Part shown: positions 25,645 through 34,492 of the stretch, in pieces | Layout of the letters: every line of letters starts with the position of its first letter | Position numbering within the stretch: position 1 is the first letter of the stretch | Source of the DNA: Nostoc sp. JL34 | GTDB taxonomy: Bacteria > Cyanobacteriota > Cyanobacteriia > Cyanobacteriales > Nostocaceae | NCBI RefSeq assembly: GCF_017114945.1 | Contig: NZ_JABXKQ010000144.1 | Span: forward strand, 1 to 64,000 | Direction of reading: 5' to 3' | DNA length: 64,000 bases | The notes under the pieces: model-generated | Told to the model about the DNA's origin: nothing | Seen by the model: the letters and a program-made list of their open reading frames with translations, nothing else | Databases searched by the model: none | Program-made: the position numbers and the translations under genes

Positions 25645-26004
25645 ATGTACGACACAGACAAGCGAAAGCTTCTATCTGCCTTGTCGCATGGAGCCATTTT
25701 TTTTAGCACGACACTGGTATCTGTAAGTATACCTATTGTCATACTGCTCGTATCTGATGATCTTGTTGTTAAAGAAAACGCTAGAGAATCCATCAATTTC
25801 CACTTTAATGTCTGGCTTTATGGAGCGATTCTGGGAGCGCTGTTTTTTCTATTCGGTTGGTTAGTGTTACCTCTATTATTACTGGGGCCACTAGCCGGTA
25901 TCGGGTATTTGTTACACTGGGGATTAACAATTTGGGCACTCATCGGAGTTTTCAGCAATCCTGATATACCCTTCCGCTATCCCTATATTTTCCGAGTTTT
26001 CTAG
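25645..26004 (+). CDS. DUF4870 membrane protein
   Basis: A 119-residue membrane protein with the DUF4870 pattern: KRKLLSALSHGAIF at the start, ENARESINFHFNVW in the middle, and three hydrophobic segments (about 15-38, 55-85 and 88-105). A strong ribosome-binding site (AGGAGAAAGG) precedes the ATG. DUF4870 proteins are small bacterial membrane proteins of unknown function. It is divergent from prfC and stands alone. Confidence 0.88.
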   Translation: MYDTDKRKLLSALSHGAIFFSTTLVSVSIPIVILLVSDDLVVKENARESINFHFNVWLYGAILGALFFLFGWLVLPLLLLGPLAGIGYLLHWGLTIWALIGVFSNPDIPFRYPYIFRVF

Positions 26005-26392
26005 CACCGATTTATGAGGATTGGGTATTGAGCATTGGTAAATGTCAGATTAAGCTGTTGAGCCTTGAATTTGCACACACCCAATCGCCAGGATTTTCTC
26101 AACAGACGGTCTTATCATTTGGAATTTTGTTAGCGAGTCCACGTTCACTTTTAGCGTCTCGTAGAGAGCATCATTTGGAATTTTGAATTGCTTACTATGT
26201 TGTTTTTTTTCCAGTCCGTCGGATAGGTGCAACCAAGCTGTAGAATACAAAATTGCCCCACAACTTGATTAAGAGTAGGGCAAAGGACAGTTAAGCACTG
26301 TTTGTAGTCTGTCTGACGGCAGGAAAATTTTAGCCTGCTTTTGTGACGCTTTATTTTGTGTCCATTTGCGTTGTTTTTCTTCATAAAATTTT
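26005..26392. other. Intergenic region upstream of hemB
   Basis: I see no gene. There are two copies of ATCATTTGGAATTTTG about 60 bp apart (near 26114 and 26171), part of a short dispersed repeat. Confidence 0.5.
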
Positions 26393-27373
26393 ATGTTTCC
26401 TACACACCGCCCCCGTCGTCTGCGTACCCATCCTCAACTGCGTCGGATGGTTCGTGAAACTGTTTTAACAACAAGCGATTTAATCTATCCATTATTTGCC
26501 GTACCAGGTGAGGGAATCGCTAATGAGGTGAAATCCATGCCCGGAGTTTACCAACTTTCGGTAGATAAAATTGTTGAAGAAGCAAAAGAAGTTTATGACT
26601 TAGGAATTCCTTCTATTATTTTATTTGGGATTCCGGCTGATAAAGATGTGGATGCTACTGGCGCTTGGCATGATTGCGGAATTGTCCAAAAAGCGGCGAC
26701 GGCGGTAAAAGCAGCAGTGCCAGATTTGATTGTAATTGCCGATACTTGTTTGTGTGAATACACCAGCCACGGTCATTGTGGTTATCTACAAGTTGGTGAT
26801 TTAACAGGACGAGTTCTAAATGACCCAACTCTGGAATTGTTGAAGAAAACAGCGGTTTCTCAAGCAAAAGCTGGTGCCGATATCATCGCGCCTTCTGGGA
26901 TGATGGATGGGTTTGTGCAAGCAATTCGTCAAGGTTTAGATGAAGCCGGATTTCAAGATACACCGATCTTGTCTTATGCTGCTAAATATGCTTCGGGTTA
27001 TTATGGCCCATTTCGGGATGCAGCAGACTCGACGCCGCAATTTGGGGACAGAAGAACTTACCAAATGGACCCAGGTAACTCCCGCGAAGCAATTAAAGAA
27101 ATTGAATTGGATATCGCTGAAGGTGCTGATATGCTGATGGTTAAGCCAGCCTTGGCATATATGGATATTATTTGGCGGGTGAAGGAAGCGAGTAACTTAC
27201 CAGTTGCAGCCTACAATGTTTCTGGTGAGTATGCGATGGTGAAAGCTGCGGCTCTTAATGGTTGGATTGATGAAGAGCGCGTGGTTATGGAAACTTTAAC
27301 TGGATTTAAACGGGCTGGTGCAGACTTGATTTTGACTTATCATGCCAAAGATGCGGCACGATGGTTAAAGTAG
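26393..27373 (+). CDS. hemB: Delta-aminolevulinic acid dehydratase (porphobilinogen synthase)
   Basis: A 326-residue enzyme that condenses two 5-aminolevulinate molecules to porphobilinogen, the step shared by heme, chlorophyll and bilin synthesis. Seen: the metal-site segment DTCLCEYTSHGHCG with its three cysteines, which suggests a zinc-type active site; the lysine in SYAAKYASGYYGPFRDA; and the Schiff-base lysine in MLMVKPALAY. Length fits the family. The start ATG has no rival in frame upstream. Confidence 0.97.
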   Translation: MFPTHRPRRLRTHPQLRRMVRETVLTTSDLIYPLFAVPGEGIANEVKSMPGVYQLSVDKIVEEAKEVYDLGIPSIILFGIPADKDVDATGAWHDCGIVQKAATAVKAAVPDLIVIADTCLCEYTSHGHCGYLQVGDLTGRVLNDPTLELLKKTAVSQAKAGADIIAPSGMMDGFVQAIRQGLDEAGFQDTPILSYAAKYASGYYGPFRDAADSTPQFGDRRTYQMDPGNSREAIKEIELDIAEGADMLMVKPALAYMDIIWRVKEASNLPVAAYNVSGEYAMVKAAALNGWIDEERVVMETLTGFKRAGADLILTYHAKDAARWLK

Positions 27374-27556
27374 GCTAGGCATATTGAATACTAATTTAGT
27401 GGGAAATCTCACGCAGAGGCGCGAAGACGCAGAGTTGTGTTTTGGTGTTTGGGTGTGAGATTTTTGTATTTTGGGTTTGGCTGGTGCGAAATTCAAAAAA
27501 AATTAACTAATCCGCGTTATACTTGTCATACGCGTATTGCAAGGACGAGAAAAGTT

Positions 27557-27811
27557 ATGCTCAGTGTCAGGCTGGACGAAGAAACAGAACGGCAGCTAGC
27601 TGATATCTTGGCTCACGAGCAAACGGACAAGAGCGAGTTGATCCGACGCTTGATTGCTGAACGCTGGCTAACCTTACAAGCGGGTAAAACTTTGGTAGAG
27701 AGGCGGGGTGGACACCCTGAACATCTGCTACAAGATGCACCAACGGATTTATCAGAACGCTCAAACCGTAAGAAAGCGATCGCCAAATATCTTAATAAGC
27801 GCCATCCATGA
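27557..27811 (+). CDS. Ribbon-helix-helix antitoxin-like protein (VapB-type)
   Basis: 84 residues from ATG at 27557. The open frame reaches 27437, but the extra 40 codons are unlike any family. The N-terminal MLSVRLDEETERQLADIL and following helix fit a CopG/RHH DNA-binding fold; the rest is a charged tail that would bind the toxin. Its stop overlaps the next start by four bases (ATGA), typical of toxin-antitoxin pairs. It probably represses its own operon. Confidence 0.85.
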   Translation: MLSVRLDEETERQLADILAHEQTDKSELIRRLIAERWLTLQAGKTLVERRGGHPEHLLQDAPTDLSERSNRKKAIAKYLNKRHP

Positions 27812-28224
27812 CCTACTATCCGCTTATACTCGCGGATAGCGGGTTTTTGTTTGCGTACTACAGCGCTAGAGATAAGTATCACCAACAAGTGCGTAGCTTC
27901 TTTGAGAACTGTACTTCTAGATTAGTGACTACGCCCATTTGTATTACAGAAGTGGTGTGGTTGCTGAACTTAGATTGGCGTACACAAAACGAGTTTCTTC
28001 TAGATGTTGCTAAACAACTCTATGAGTGTGAGCAACTATTGCCGCAAGATTTTTCGCGTATTGCTGAGTTGAATACTCAGTACAGAGATTTACCAGGGGA
28101 TTTTGCAGATTTATCTTTGATCGTCATTTCGGAACGCTTAGATATTGCTGCGATCGCTACTTTGGACAGTGATTTTGATATTTATCGGCGTTATCGAAAA
28201 AAACCTTTTGAGCGGGTGTTTTAG
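27808..28224 (+). CDS. PIN-domain ribonuclease toxin (VapC-like)
   Basis: A 138-residue PIN domain protein. Acidic active-site candidates are D10 (ILADSGF), E48 (ITEVVW), D98/D101 (GDFADLSL) and D120/D122 (TLDSDFD). VapC-type toxins cleave specific RNAs with Mg2+ when freed from the antitoxin. It is translationally coupled to the RHH gene upstream. All four acidic positions are present, so it should be active. Confidence 0.87.
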   Translation: MTYYPLILADSGFLFAYYSARDKYHQQVRSFFENCTSRLVTTPICITEVVWLLNLDWRTQNEFLLDVAKQLYECEQLLPQDFSRIAELNTQYRDLPGDFADLSLIVISERLDIAAIATLDSDFDIYRRYRKKPFERVF

Positions 28225-28255
28225 GGATGGCGATCGCTACTTCATAATAATTTTT

Positions 28256-28393
28256 TCAGCGTATACCACTAGCTAAGATTCCTAAAATTTTATTGACATC
28301 TTTAAGATAATATTCACTTAAGTCTATCTGGATAGATTGCCGTTCTAATTTTAAAAATTGCCAAATACTTCCAGTCGTGACGGTTCCATCGCA
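28256..28393 (-). pseudogene. C-terminal remnant of an unnamed cyanobacterial protein
   Basis: A 44-codon minus-strand frame reads as a protein C-terminus: GSIWQFLKLE, then IDLSEYYL, then VNKILGIL, and a stop. The pattern W-x-F-L-K-L-E ... I-D-L-x-x-Y-x-L ... K-I-L-G-I-L recurs at the C-terminus of several cyanobacterial hypothetical proteins as I remember them. A stop codon lies directly upstream in frame and no start exists, so this is a relic. Confidence 0.45.
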
Positions 28394-28459
28394 CTATACA
28401 AATTAAGCATAATGTGAATTATGGTATTTAGTCGTTTCAGACGCTTACTATAACCCTGA

Positions 28460-28666
28460 TTGACTCATATTTATGAACAGTTACGCAGCTTGCGGCAGAA
28501 ACTTGATGCCAGAGCTAAACTTTTGCAAGAGCTACCCAGTAATAGAGAAACTCAAGCCGCCACCCTCAAAAAAGAAATTGAGAGTCTCATCAATCAATAC
28601 AACCTTGGCGATTTGAATTTTGTAGGACACGCATCTTGCCTGTCCTACGAAAGGGTTGATTTCTAG
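28460..28666 (+). CDS. Possible small hypothetical protein
   Basis: A 68-codon frame from TTG. About 48 residues are predicted helical and charged (YEQLRSLRQKLDARAKLLQEL, then LKKEIESLINQY), coiled-coil-like. The last 15 codons run into a dispersed-repeat-like sequence (GACACGCATCTTGCCTGTCC). There is no strong ribosome-binding site. It could be a real short protein or a remnant of a longer one. Confidence 0.3.
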   Translation: MTHIYEQLRSLRQKLDARAKLLQELPSNRETQAATLKKEIESLINQYNLGDLNFVGHASCLSYERVDF

Positions 28667-28940
28667 GAGTTTCTGAAGCACATTTTTCGTATATTGTCAA
28701 CGTTATAGTACATAAATAGAGGATTCTCTCGTTTGCCAGAGTGAGAGGCGATCGCTCATCAAGCTCATAAAACCGATAACATCTAAATTAAATAGCTTTG
28801 ATATAGTTATGGCAATTACTCGCTCTATACTTGGGGCGGTTCGTTTAAACAACCCAATCTCTAACTAGTGCGATCGCTCACCGTATTTGCGACAGCAGCA
28901 CGATAAAATTCTAAAACTATAATCGTACTAAAAGGTCTAA

Positions 28941-29924
28941 ATGGCAGAAACACTATTCTTCAACGCCTTACGGGAAGCCATTGATGAAGAAATGGCGCGT
29001 GACTCCAGCGTATTCGTTCTCGGTGAAGATGTCGGACACTACGGCGGTTCCTATAAAGTTACCAAAGACCTGTACCAAAAATATGGCGAACTCCGCATTC
29101 TAGACACCCCCATTGCTGAAAATAGCTTTACTGGGATGGCTGTGGGAGCCGCAATGACTGGGTTACGTCCCATCATTGAAGGCATGAACATGGGCTTTTT
29201 ACTGCTCGCCTTCAATCAAATATCCAACAACGCTGGGATGCTCCGCTATACTTCTGGCGGTAACTTTAAAATTCCGATGGTAATTCGCGGCCCTGGAGGT
29301 GTGGGACGGCAGTTAGGGGCAGAACATTCCCAGCGACTAGAAACTTATTTCCAAGCTGTGCCAGGGTTGAAGATTGTTGCCTGTTCCACACCAAGAAACG
29401 CCAAAGGACTACTAAAATCCGCAATCCGCGATGATAACCCGGTATTGTTCTTTGAACACGTTTTACTTTACAACTTGAAAGAAGATTTACCAGAAGAAGA
29501 ATATTTACTACCCTTAGATAAAGCCGAAGTTGTGCGTCAAGGGAAAGATGTCACAATTATCACTTATTCTCGGATGCGGCATCATGTGCTACAAGCGGTA
29601 AAAACACTTGAAAAACAAGGTTACGATCCAGAAGTTATCGACCTTATATCCCTCAAACCATTAGATTTTGATACCATTGGTGCATCAATACGTAAAACCC
29701 ATAAAGTCATTGTTGTGGAAGAATCCATGCGAACAGCGGGGATTGGAGCAGAAGTCATCGCCTCAATAAACGATCGCTTATTCGATGAATTGGATGCGCC
29801 AGTACTACGACTTTCTTCTCAAGATATTCCCACACCCTATAACGGCAATCTGGAACGACTGACAATCATTCAACCAGAGCAAATCGTAGAAGCTGTGGAA
29901 AAAATGGTAGCTTTGCGAGTCTAG
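28941..29924 (+). CDS. pdhB: Pyruvate dehydrogenase E1 component, beta subunit
   Basis: A 327-residue beta subunit of the E1 heterotetramer, with the pattern ETLFFNALREAIDEEM, VLGEDVGHYGGSYKVTKDL and RTAGIGAEVIASI. With the alpha subunit (not in the window) and thiamine diphosphate it decarboxylates pyruvate and loads the acetyl group on E2. It stands alone, as the pdh genes are usually dispersed in cyanobacteria. It is followed by a heptamer-repeat spacer and then secD on the same strand. Confidence 0.95.
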   Translation: MAETLFFNALREAIDEEMARDSSVFVLGEDVGHYGGSYKVTKDLYQKYGELRILDTPIAENSFTGMAVGAAMTGLRPIIEGMNMGFLLLAFNQISNNAGMLRYTSGGNFKIPMVIRGPGGVGRQLGAEHSQRLETYFQAVPGLKIVACSTPRNAKGLLKSAIRDDNPVLFFEHVLLYNLKEDLPEEEYLLPLDKAEVVRQGKDVTIITYSRMRHHVLQAVKTLEKQGYDPEVIDLISLKPLDFDTIGASIRKTHKVIVVEESMRTAGIGAEVIASINDRLFDELDAPVLRLSSQDIPTPYNGNLERLTIIQPEQIVEAVEKMVALRV

Positions 29925-30010
29925 GGATTGGGAACTGGTGACTGGGGACTGGGTACAAGGCGAATAACCAATGCCGAATGCCCAATCCCCGATCCCCAGT
30001 CCCCAATACT
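29925..30010. repeat. Degenerate heptamer tract, self-complementary
   Basis: GGGATTGGGAACTGGTGACTGGGGACTGGG-type units are followed by complementary CCCAATCCCCGATCCCCAGTCCCC units, which can form a hairpin between pdhB and secD. Confidence 0.65.
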
Positions 30011-30067
30011 TGCTCATAACTCCATAAAAGAGCGCTATTATAGCGTTTGTCAGTTGCGAGTTATGGT

Positions 30068-31480
30068 ATGCAAAGACAGCGATCGCTATTAATTTTGATT
30101 TTAGTTCTGATAATCGCCGCTATTACGGTGATTGCCACAATTCCGATACCCCTTGGACTGGACTTGCGCGGAGGTTCACAGCTCACAATTCAGGTGAAAC
30201 CATCAGCGGATATTCCCAAAATCACCGACCGAGAATTGGAAGGTGTGAAGAAAGTTGTCGAAGGCCGGATTAATGGTCTGGGTGTTTCTGAGCCAGTTAT
30301 CCAAACAGTCGGTGCAGATAAAATATTGGTGCAACTACCAGGAGTTAATGATCCAGAGCAAGCTGAACGGGTGTTAGGGGGTACGGCGCAGTTAGAATTT
30401 CGTACCCAAAAAGCGAATACAGAAACCCAACTGCTTGCTTTCCAAGCATCTAGAGCCGAATTGAAAGCCAAGCAAGAAGAGTTAAGAAAGAGTACCGACA
30501 AAGCAGCAATTGTCAAAAATCAAGAAGATTTGCAGAAAAGTAATCAAGCGATCGCAGAATTGTATGAAAGCACCAATCCACCGCTAATTGGCAAATACCT
30601 CAAGGATGCATACGGTGAACCCACTCAAGGTAACAACTGGCATGTTGGCATTCGCTTCGACCAAAAGGGTGGTGAACTGTTTGCCGATTTAACGAAAAAG
30701 CTCGCTGGTACTGGGCGTAGCATTGGTGTTTTTCTAGACAATGAACTGATCAGCGCTCCTAGCGTGGGTATAGAATTTGCCGCAACTGGTATTACTGGTG
30801 GCTCTGCCGTGATTACAGGAAGGTTTACCGCACAAGAAGCCAATGACTTAGGCGTGCAGTTACGCGGTGGTGCATTACCTGTACCAGTAGAAATCGCAGA
30901 AAGGCGGACAGTCGGAGCAACCTTGGGTAGAGATAGCATTCAAAGTAGTATTTATGCTGGAGTCGGTGGTTTGACTTTAGTATTAATATTCATGGTGGTT
31001 TACTATCGACTACCAGGATTGATTGCCGATGTATCACTAGTGATCTATTCCCTTTTAACTTGGTCAACATTCGCTTTATTGGGCGTCACCCTGACTTTGC
31101 CGGGAATTGCTGGTTTCATTCTCAGTATTGGGATGGCAGTTGATGCCAACGTGCTAATTTTTGAACGGACGCGGGAAGAATTACGGGCTGGTAAATCCCT
31201 GTATCGTTCAGTAGAATCTGGTTTTTACCGAGCATTTTCTAGTATTTTAGATAGCAACGTCACTACATGGATTGCTTGTGCTGCTCTATTTTGGCTAGGG
31301 TCTGGTTTAGTTAAAGGCTTTGCTCTTACCTTAGCTTTGGGGGTGGCTGTGAGTATGTTTACCGCAATTACCTGTAGTCGGACATTGCTGTTTTTGGCAA
31401 TTTCAATTCCCTCCTTGCGGAAGACAGAACTTTTTTGTCCAAACCTGCCAGCATCGAATAAGGCAGAGGTGACTCCATGA
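30068..31480 (+). CDS. secD: Protein translocase subunit SecD
   Basis: 470 residues from ATG at 30068 (MQRQRSLLIL); a TTG seven codons upstream is less likely. An N-terminal membrane helix is followed by the family motif GLDLRGG, a large periplasmic or lumenal region (about 35-280), then five C-terminal helices with GMAVDANVLIFERTREEL. SecD with SecF uses the ion gradient to pull exported proteins through SecYEG. The stop overlaps the secF start by four bases. Confidence 0.96.
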   Translation: MQRQRSLLILILVLIIAAITVIATIPIPLGLDLRGGSQLTIQVKPSADIPKITDRELEGVKKVVEGRINGLGVSEPVIQTVGADKILVQLPGVNDPEQAERVLGGTAQLEFRTQKANTETQLLAFQASRAELKAKQEELRKSTDKAAIVKNQEDLQKSNQAIAELYESTNPPLIGKYLKDAYGEPTQGNNWHVGIRFDQKGGELFADLTKKLAGTGRSIGVFLDNELISAPSVGIEFAATGITGGSAVITGRFTAQEANDLGVQLRGGALPVPVEIAERRTVGATLGRDSIQSSIYAGVGGLTLVLIFMVVYYRLPGLIADVSLVIYSLLTWSTFALLGVTLTLPGIAGFILSIGMAVDANVLIFERTREELRAGKSLYRSVESGFYRAFSSILDSNVTTWIACAALFWLGSGLVKGFALTLALGVAVSMFTAITCSRTLLFLAISIPSLRKTELFCPNLPASNKAEVTP

Positions 31481-32466
31481 AACTGAGTATTAACAAATCG
31501 CGATCGCTTTGGTGGAGTATTTCTGCCGCGATCATCCTCGCTGGTATCATCTCAATGGTGATTTCTTGGCAACAACCCAGTATTCGTTCCCCCTTACGTC
31601 CCGGTTTAGATTTTATTGGTGGTACGCGGTTGCAGTTTGTCCGAGATTGCACCAAAGCCGGTAACTGCGACAAACCAATTGATATCAACGCTGTCCGGGA
31701 AGTAGCAAAAGCACAGGGATTAGGTGACAGTAGCATCCAACTTGTCTCAGAAAATGGTGTAGAAAATGGTGTATTAATTCGGTCAAAAGATTTGAGTGTC
31801 GATCAACGTACCAAGTTACAAAACGCTTTGAGCGAAGAAATCGGCGTTTTTGACCCGCAAAAGAACCAGATTGACTCCGTTGGGCCCACCTTAGGAAAAG
31901 AACTGTTTACATCTGGGCTATTAGCTCTGATAGTTTCCTTCATCGGTATTACTATCTACATGAGCTTCCGCTTCCAGTTAGATTATGCTGTATTTGCGAT
32001 CGTTGCCCTACTCCACGATATCTTGATCACAGTAGGGGCTTTTTCATTTTTGGGTTTGGTGGCGGGCATCGAAGTAGATAGCCTTTTTATTGTCGCCTTA
32101 CTTACTATCACAGGTTTCTCAGTCAACGATACAGTGGTAATTTACGATCGCATTCGGGAAACCATAAAAATCCATCCCGAACAGCCGATTGCCGAAATTG
32201 TCGATGATGCGGTTAACCAAACATTGACAAGATCGATCAACACTACCTTAACCGTATTACTGACATTGTCTGCAATCTTTCTATTTGGCGGAGAAACACT
32301 GAAAAACTTTTCCCTCGCTTTGATTATTGGCTTCACAATGGGAGCTTATTCGAGTATTTTCATCGCCAGTACTCTTCTAACTTGGTGGCGAGAGCGGAAA
32401 GGGGAATCCCAGGTGTTAGACAACGCTGATTCAATTGATACATCTGCGAGTTCCCAGGATAGTTAA
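31477..32466 (+). CDS. secF: Protein translocase subunit SecF
   Basis: A 329-residue SecF with an N-terminal helix, the motif RPGLDFIGGT, a short external domain and five C-terminal helices with TGFSVNDTVVIYDRIRE and NQTLTRSINTTLT. It is translationally coupled to secD (ATGA overlap). A hairpin terminator lies just after the gene. Confidence 0.97.
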   Translation: MKLSINKSRSLWWSISAAIILAGIISMVISWQQPSIRSPLRPGLDFIGGTRLQFVRDCTKAGNCDKPIDINAVREVAKAQGLGDSSIQLVSENGVENGVLIRSKDLSVDQRTKLQNALSEEIGVFDPQKNQIDSVGPTLGKELFTSGLLALIVSFIGITIYMSFRFQLDYAVFAIVALLHDILITVGAFSFLGLVAGIEVDSLFIVALLTITGFSVNDTVVIYDRIRETIKIHPEQPIAEIVDDAVNQTLTRSINTTLTVLLTLSAIFLFGGETLKNFSLALIIGFTMGAYSSIFIASTLLTWWRERKGESQVLDNADSIDTSASSQDS

Positions 32467-32486
32467 ACTTGTGTATATTTCACAAT

Positions 32487-32522
32487 TGGGTGAAAGCATT
32501 TTGAATTGCTCACCCATGTTTT
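32487..32522 (+). terminator. Terminator after secF
   Basis: TGGGTGA (32487-32493) pairs with TCACCCA (32510-32516), with extra pairing AGCA/TGCT inside, followed by TGTTTT. It lies just before the start of the next small gene. Confidence 0.6.
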
Positions 32523-32538
32523 GCAATTTTATTCCTCT

Positions 32539-32952
32539 ATGGATCAACCGGAAGAACCATTAACTACTGTCCCAGACTCTGAGAAATCCGATCCATCGTT
32601 TGCTCAACAAGTACAAAGGCTACATCAGCTGACAGTATATGGCAGGTGGCTATTTGTGGGCTGTCTATGGCTGACTGTTGCGCCTGTCTCCTTGTGGGGT
32701 CTACATACAGAAATTTCTCTGTGGCAACAATATTTTACCTGGGTGGCAGTAAGATTTGGACTCTTCTACCATCCATTGTCTACCTTCGGTCTAGCCTTTT
32801 GTATTGGGATGACCGCTGCTGTTTTAGTTTGGCAAAGTCGGAATATTCTACTCGGACTACCACAGCAGGAAAAACAACGTTTAGAAAAACAAGTTTATCG
32901 GATACGTCAGCAGGGGCGAACTCATCCTCTGTGGAAGTGGATTTGTGATTAA
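32539..32952 (+). CDS. Small two-helix membrane protein, unknown function
   Basis: 137 residues from ATG at 32539 (MDQPEEP); a frame from 32506 overlaps the terminator. A charged N-terminus is followed by two hydrophobic helices (about 40-62 and 83-105) and a basic, helical cytoplasmic-type tail (QQEKQRLEKQVYRIRQQGR). I do not recognise the family. It lies just behind secF, so it may be transcribed by read-through, but a role in secretion is only a guess. Confidence 0.7.
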   Translation: MDQPEEPLTTVPDSEKSDPSFAQQVQRLHQLTVYGRWLFVGCLWLTVAPVSLWGLHTEISLWQQYFTWVAVRFGLFYHPLSTFGLAFCIGMTAAVLVWQSRNILLGLPQQEKQRLEKQVYRIRQQGRTHPLWKWICD

Positions 32953-33040
32953 ATCGTTGCATATACATATACACGTACTGCAATTTCTAGCAAAATATGA
33001 CTTAACTATACAAAGATACTGCCAAAAGTGGATGCCATAC

Positions 33041-33511
33041 ATGAACAATCTTCAGATTCAATTTAGCGATCGCAAGTCTGAAATTGACCTTTACCAACTC
33101 CAAGAACTGTTAAACGTTTCAGCTTTTTGGGCAAAGGGACGGAGTATTGAGGATTTAGGTATAGCCATTGCCAACAGTGAGCCAGTGATTTCCGTCTGGG
33201 ATAGCGATCGACTCATTGGCTTTGCGAGAGCAACATCTGATGGCATATATCGCGCCACAATTTGGGATGTTGTCATTCATCCCAAATATCAAAGTAGTGG
33301 GTTGGGAAGCAATTTAGTAGAAACCGTTTTGAGTCATCCCCGCATGAGGTGGGTTGAGCGTGTTTACCTGATGACTACTCACGAGCAGGGTTTCTACAAA
33401 AAGATTGGTTTTCAACCAAACACCACTACTACGATGGTGTTATATAACCAAGCTAACCGTGCTTTGGTTCCTGCTACAGAAGTTCAGCTTCAGGAATCAC
33501 TAGGGGGATAG
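33041..33511 (+). CDS. GNAT-family N-acetyltransferase
   Basis: 156 residues from ATG at 33041; the frame is open back to 32945, but the extra codons look non-coding. The acetyl-CoA motif A is visible as WDVVIHPKYQSSGLGSNLV (Q/R-x-x-G-x-G pattern). The stretch LIGFARATSD is nearly the same as in the GNAT protein at 37857. These proteins resemble the cyanobacterial and plastid GNAT/SNAT group, which acetylates amines or lysines. The substrate is unknown. The 3' end overlaps the convergent histidine kinase gene by 38 bp. Confidence 0.88.
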   Translation: MNNLQIQFSDRKSEIDLYQLQELLNVSAFWAKGRSIEDLGIAIANSEPVISVWDSDRLIGFARATSDGIYRATIWDVVIHPKYQSSGLGSNLVETVLSHPRMRWVERVYLMTTHEQGFYKKIGFQPNTTTTMVLYNQANRALVPATEVQLQESLGG

Positions 33512-34394
33512 AAATTTGTAGTCTAGTAAGGTGCTGAGGTGGATTATGAGCAATGGTCGAGGGCAGGATTTCTAACTTTCCTCCCATAACTTCCACCAAA
33601 GTTTGATTGATTAATAGCCTCATTCCTGGGGAAAGAGGAGCGTTTTTTTGGTCAATTTGGGTCGGCTGATCTTCAGATTTGATCAAATCAATCGGCTCGC
33701 TCCAGGGTATGGTATGGGTTGGGAAATCCAGCCAAATGGTTACAAAATTATTTGTAGATAGGCTGCTGCTGGAAATATAGATGCTGCCTTCCTCCATCTG
33801 AGTAATGGCAGTGTCTATTAAACTTATCAATATTTGGCGGAGCCAGAGGTGATCTGCCAAAACATAAATTTCTGGATCGGCAGGTAACAATTGCAAGGGA
33901 AAGTTGCGATTTGCCGCCAGCATATAAGTTAAATTATGAACCTCCTCCAAAATTTGGGCTAAGGGTCTGGGCTGAATATCTAATTTATTGGTACCATGTT
34001 CAGTTCTAGCAACGGTGAGAATTTCATCCATCAGCTTCAGCAGTTTCAGCGTTCGCTCGTGAGCTTGGGCAATAAATTCTCGTTCTTCAGCTGGATCTTC
34101 ACACAAATCGGACAAAATTAACTGATGCAAGCCAATTAGACCATTCAGGGGCGATCGCAATTCATGGGTAGTCCGCGCTAAAAAACCAGCTTTAAACTGG
34201 CTCATCTCCCTTGCCATTTGGTATGCCAGCTGCGTTTGCTGTAGCTGTTGCGATATTGGTGGCATATCTTGTTGAGCTAATGGCGCTACTGGGGATGAGC
34301 TAGATGAAACATTTGACGAGCGCACAAATAACCGACCAAAAACCATACCTAGTGCTATTCCTGCTCCTAGATATATCCAGTTGCTCCAATTCAT
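33474..34394 (-). CDS. Membrane-anchored histidine kinase with degenerate ATPase domain
   Basis: A 306-residue protein with an N-terminal membrane helix (about 5-24), a short linker and a HisKA domain with H77 in TTHELRSPLNG. The following HATPase region has lost key motifs. The N-box reads SLIDTAITQ (the expected second Asn is Thr), and the G1 box, normally DxGxG, reads DFPTHTIP. ATP binding is therefore doubtful. It could be a phosphotransfer or scaffold protein, phosphorylated in trans. It overlaps the GNAT gene tail-to-tail by 38 bp. Confidence 0.85.
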   Translation of the reverse strand: MNWSNWIYLGAGIALGMVFGRLFVRSSNVSSSSSPVAPLAQQDMPPISQQLQQTQLAYQMAREMSQFKAGFLARTTHELRSPLNGLIGLHQLILSDLCEDPAEEREFIAQAHERTLKLLKLMDEILTVARTEHGTNKLDIQPRPLAQILEEVHNLTYMLAANRNFPLQLLPADPEIYVLADHLWLRQILISLIDTAITQMEEGSIYISSSSLSTNNFVTIWLDFPTHTIPWSEPIDLIKSEDQPTQIDQKNAPLSPGMRLLINQTLVEVMGGKLEILPSTIAHNPPQHLTRLQISIPLVIPEAELL

Positions 34395-34492
34395 AATCTG
34401 GCAATTATTAACTTGTTAATTGATCACAACAGCGCAAACTAAAGTTCCAGATTTCTCTGTTGTTAAAATCAGGGAAACAACATTATAGCTAT

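Larger units (their letters stand above)
28225..28940. other. Gene-poor region with relics
   Basis: It contains a minus-strand protein remnant (28256-28393), a weak small plus-strand frame (28460-28666) and the promoter region of pdhB. A HIP1 site occurs near 28749. No intact recognisable gene is present. Confidence 0.5.

Noticed and set aside
26050..26384. Two minus-strand ORFs upstream of hemB
   Set aside because: They cover short direct repeats and the hemB promoter region, with no recognisable features.
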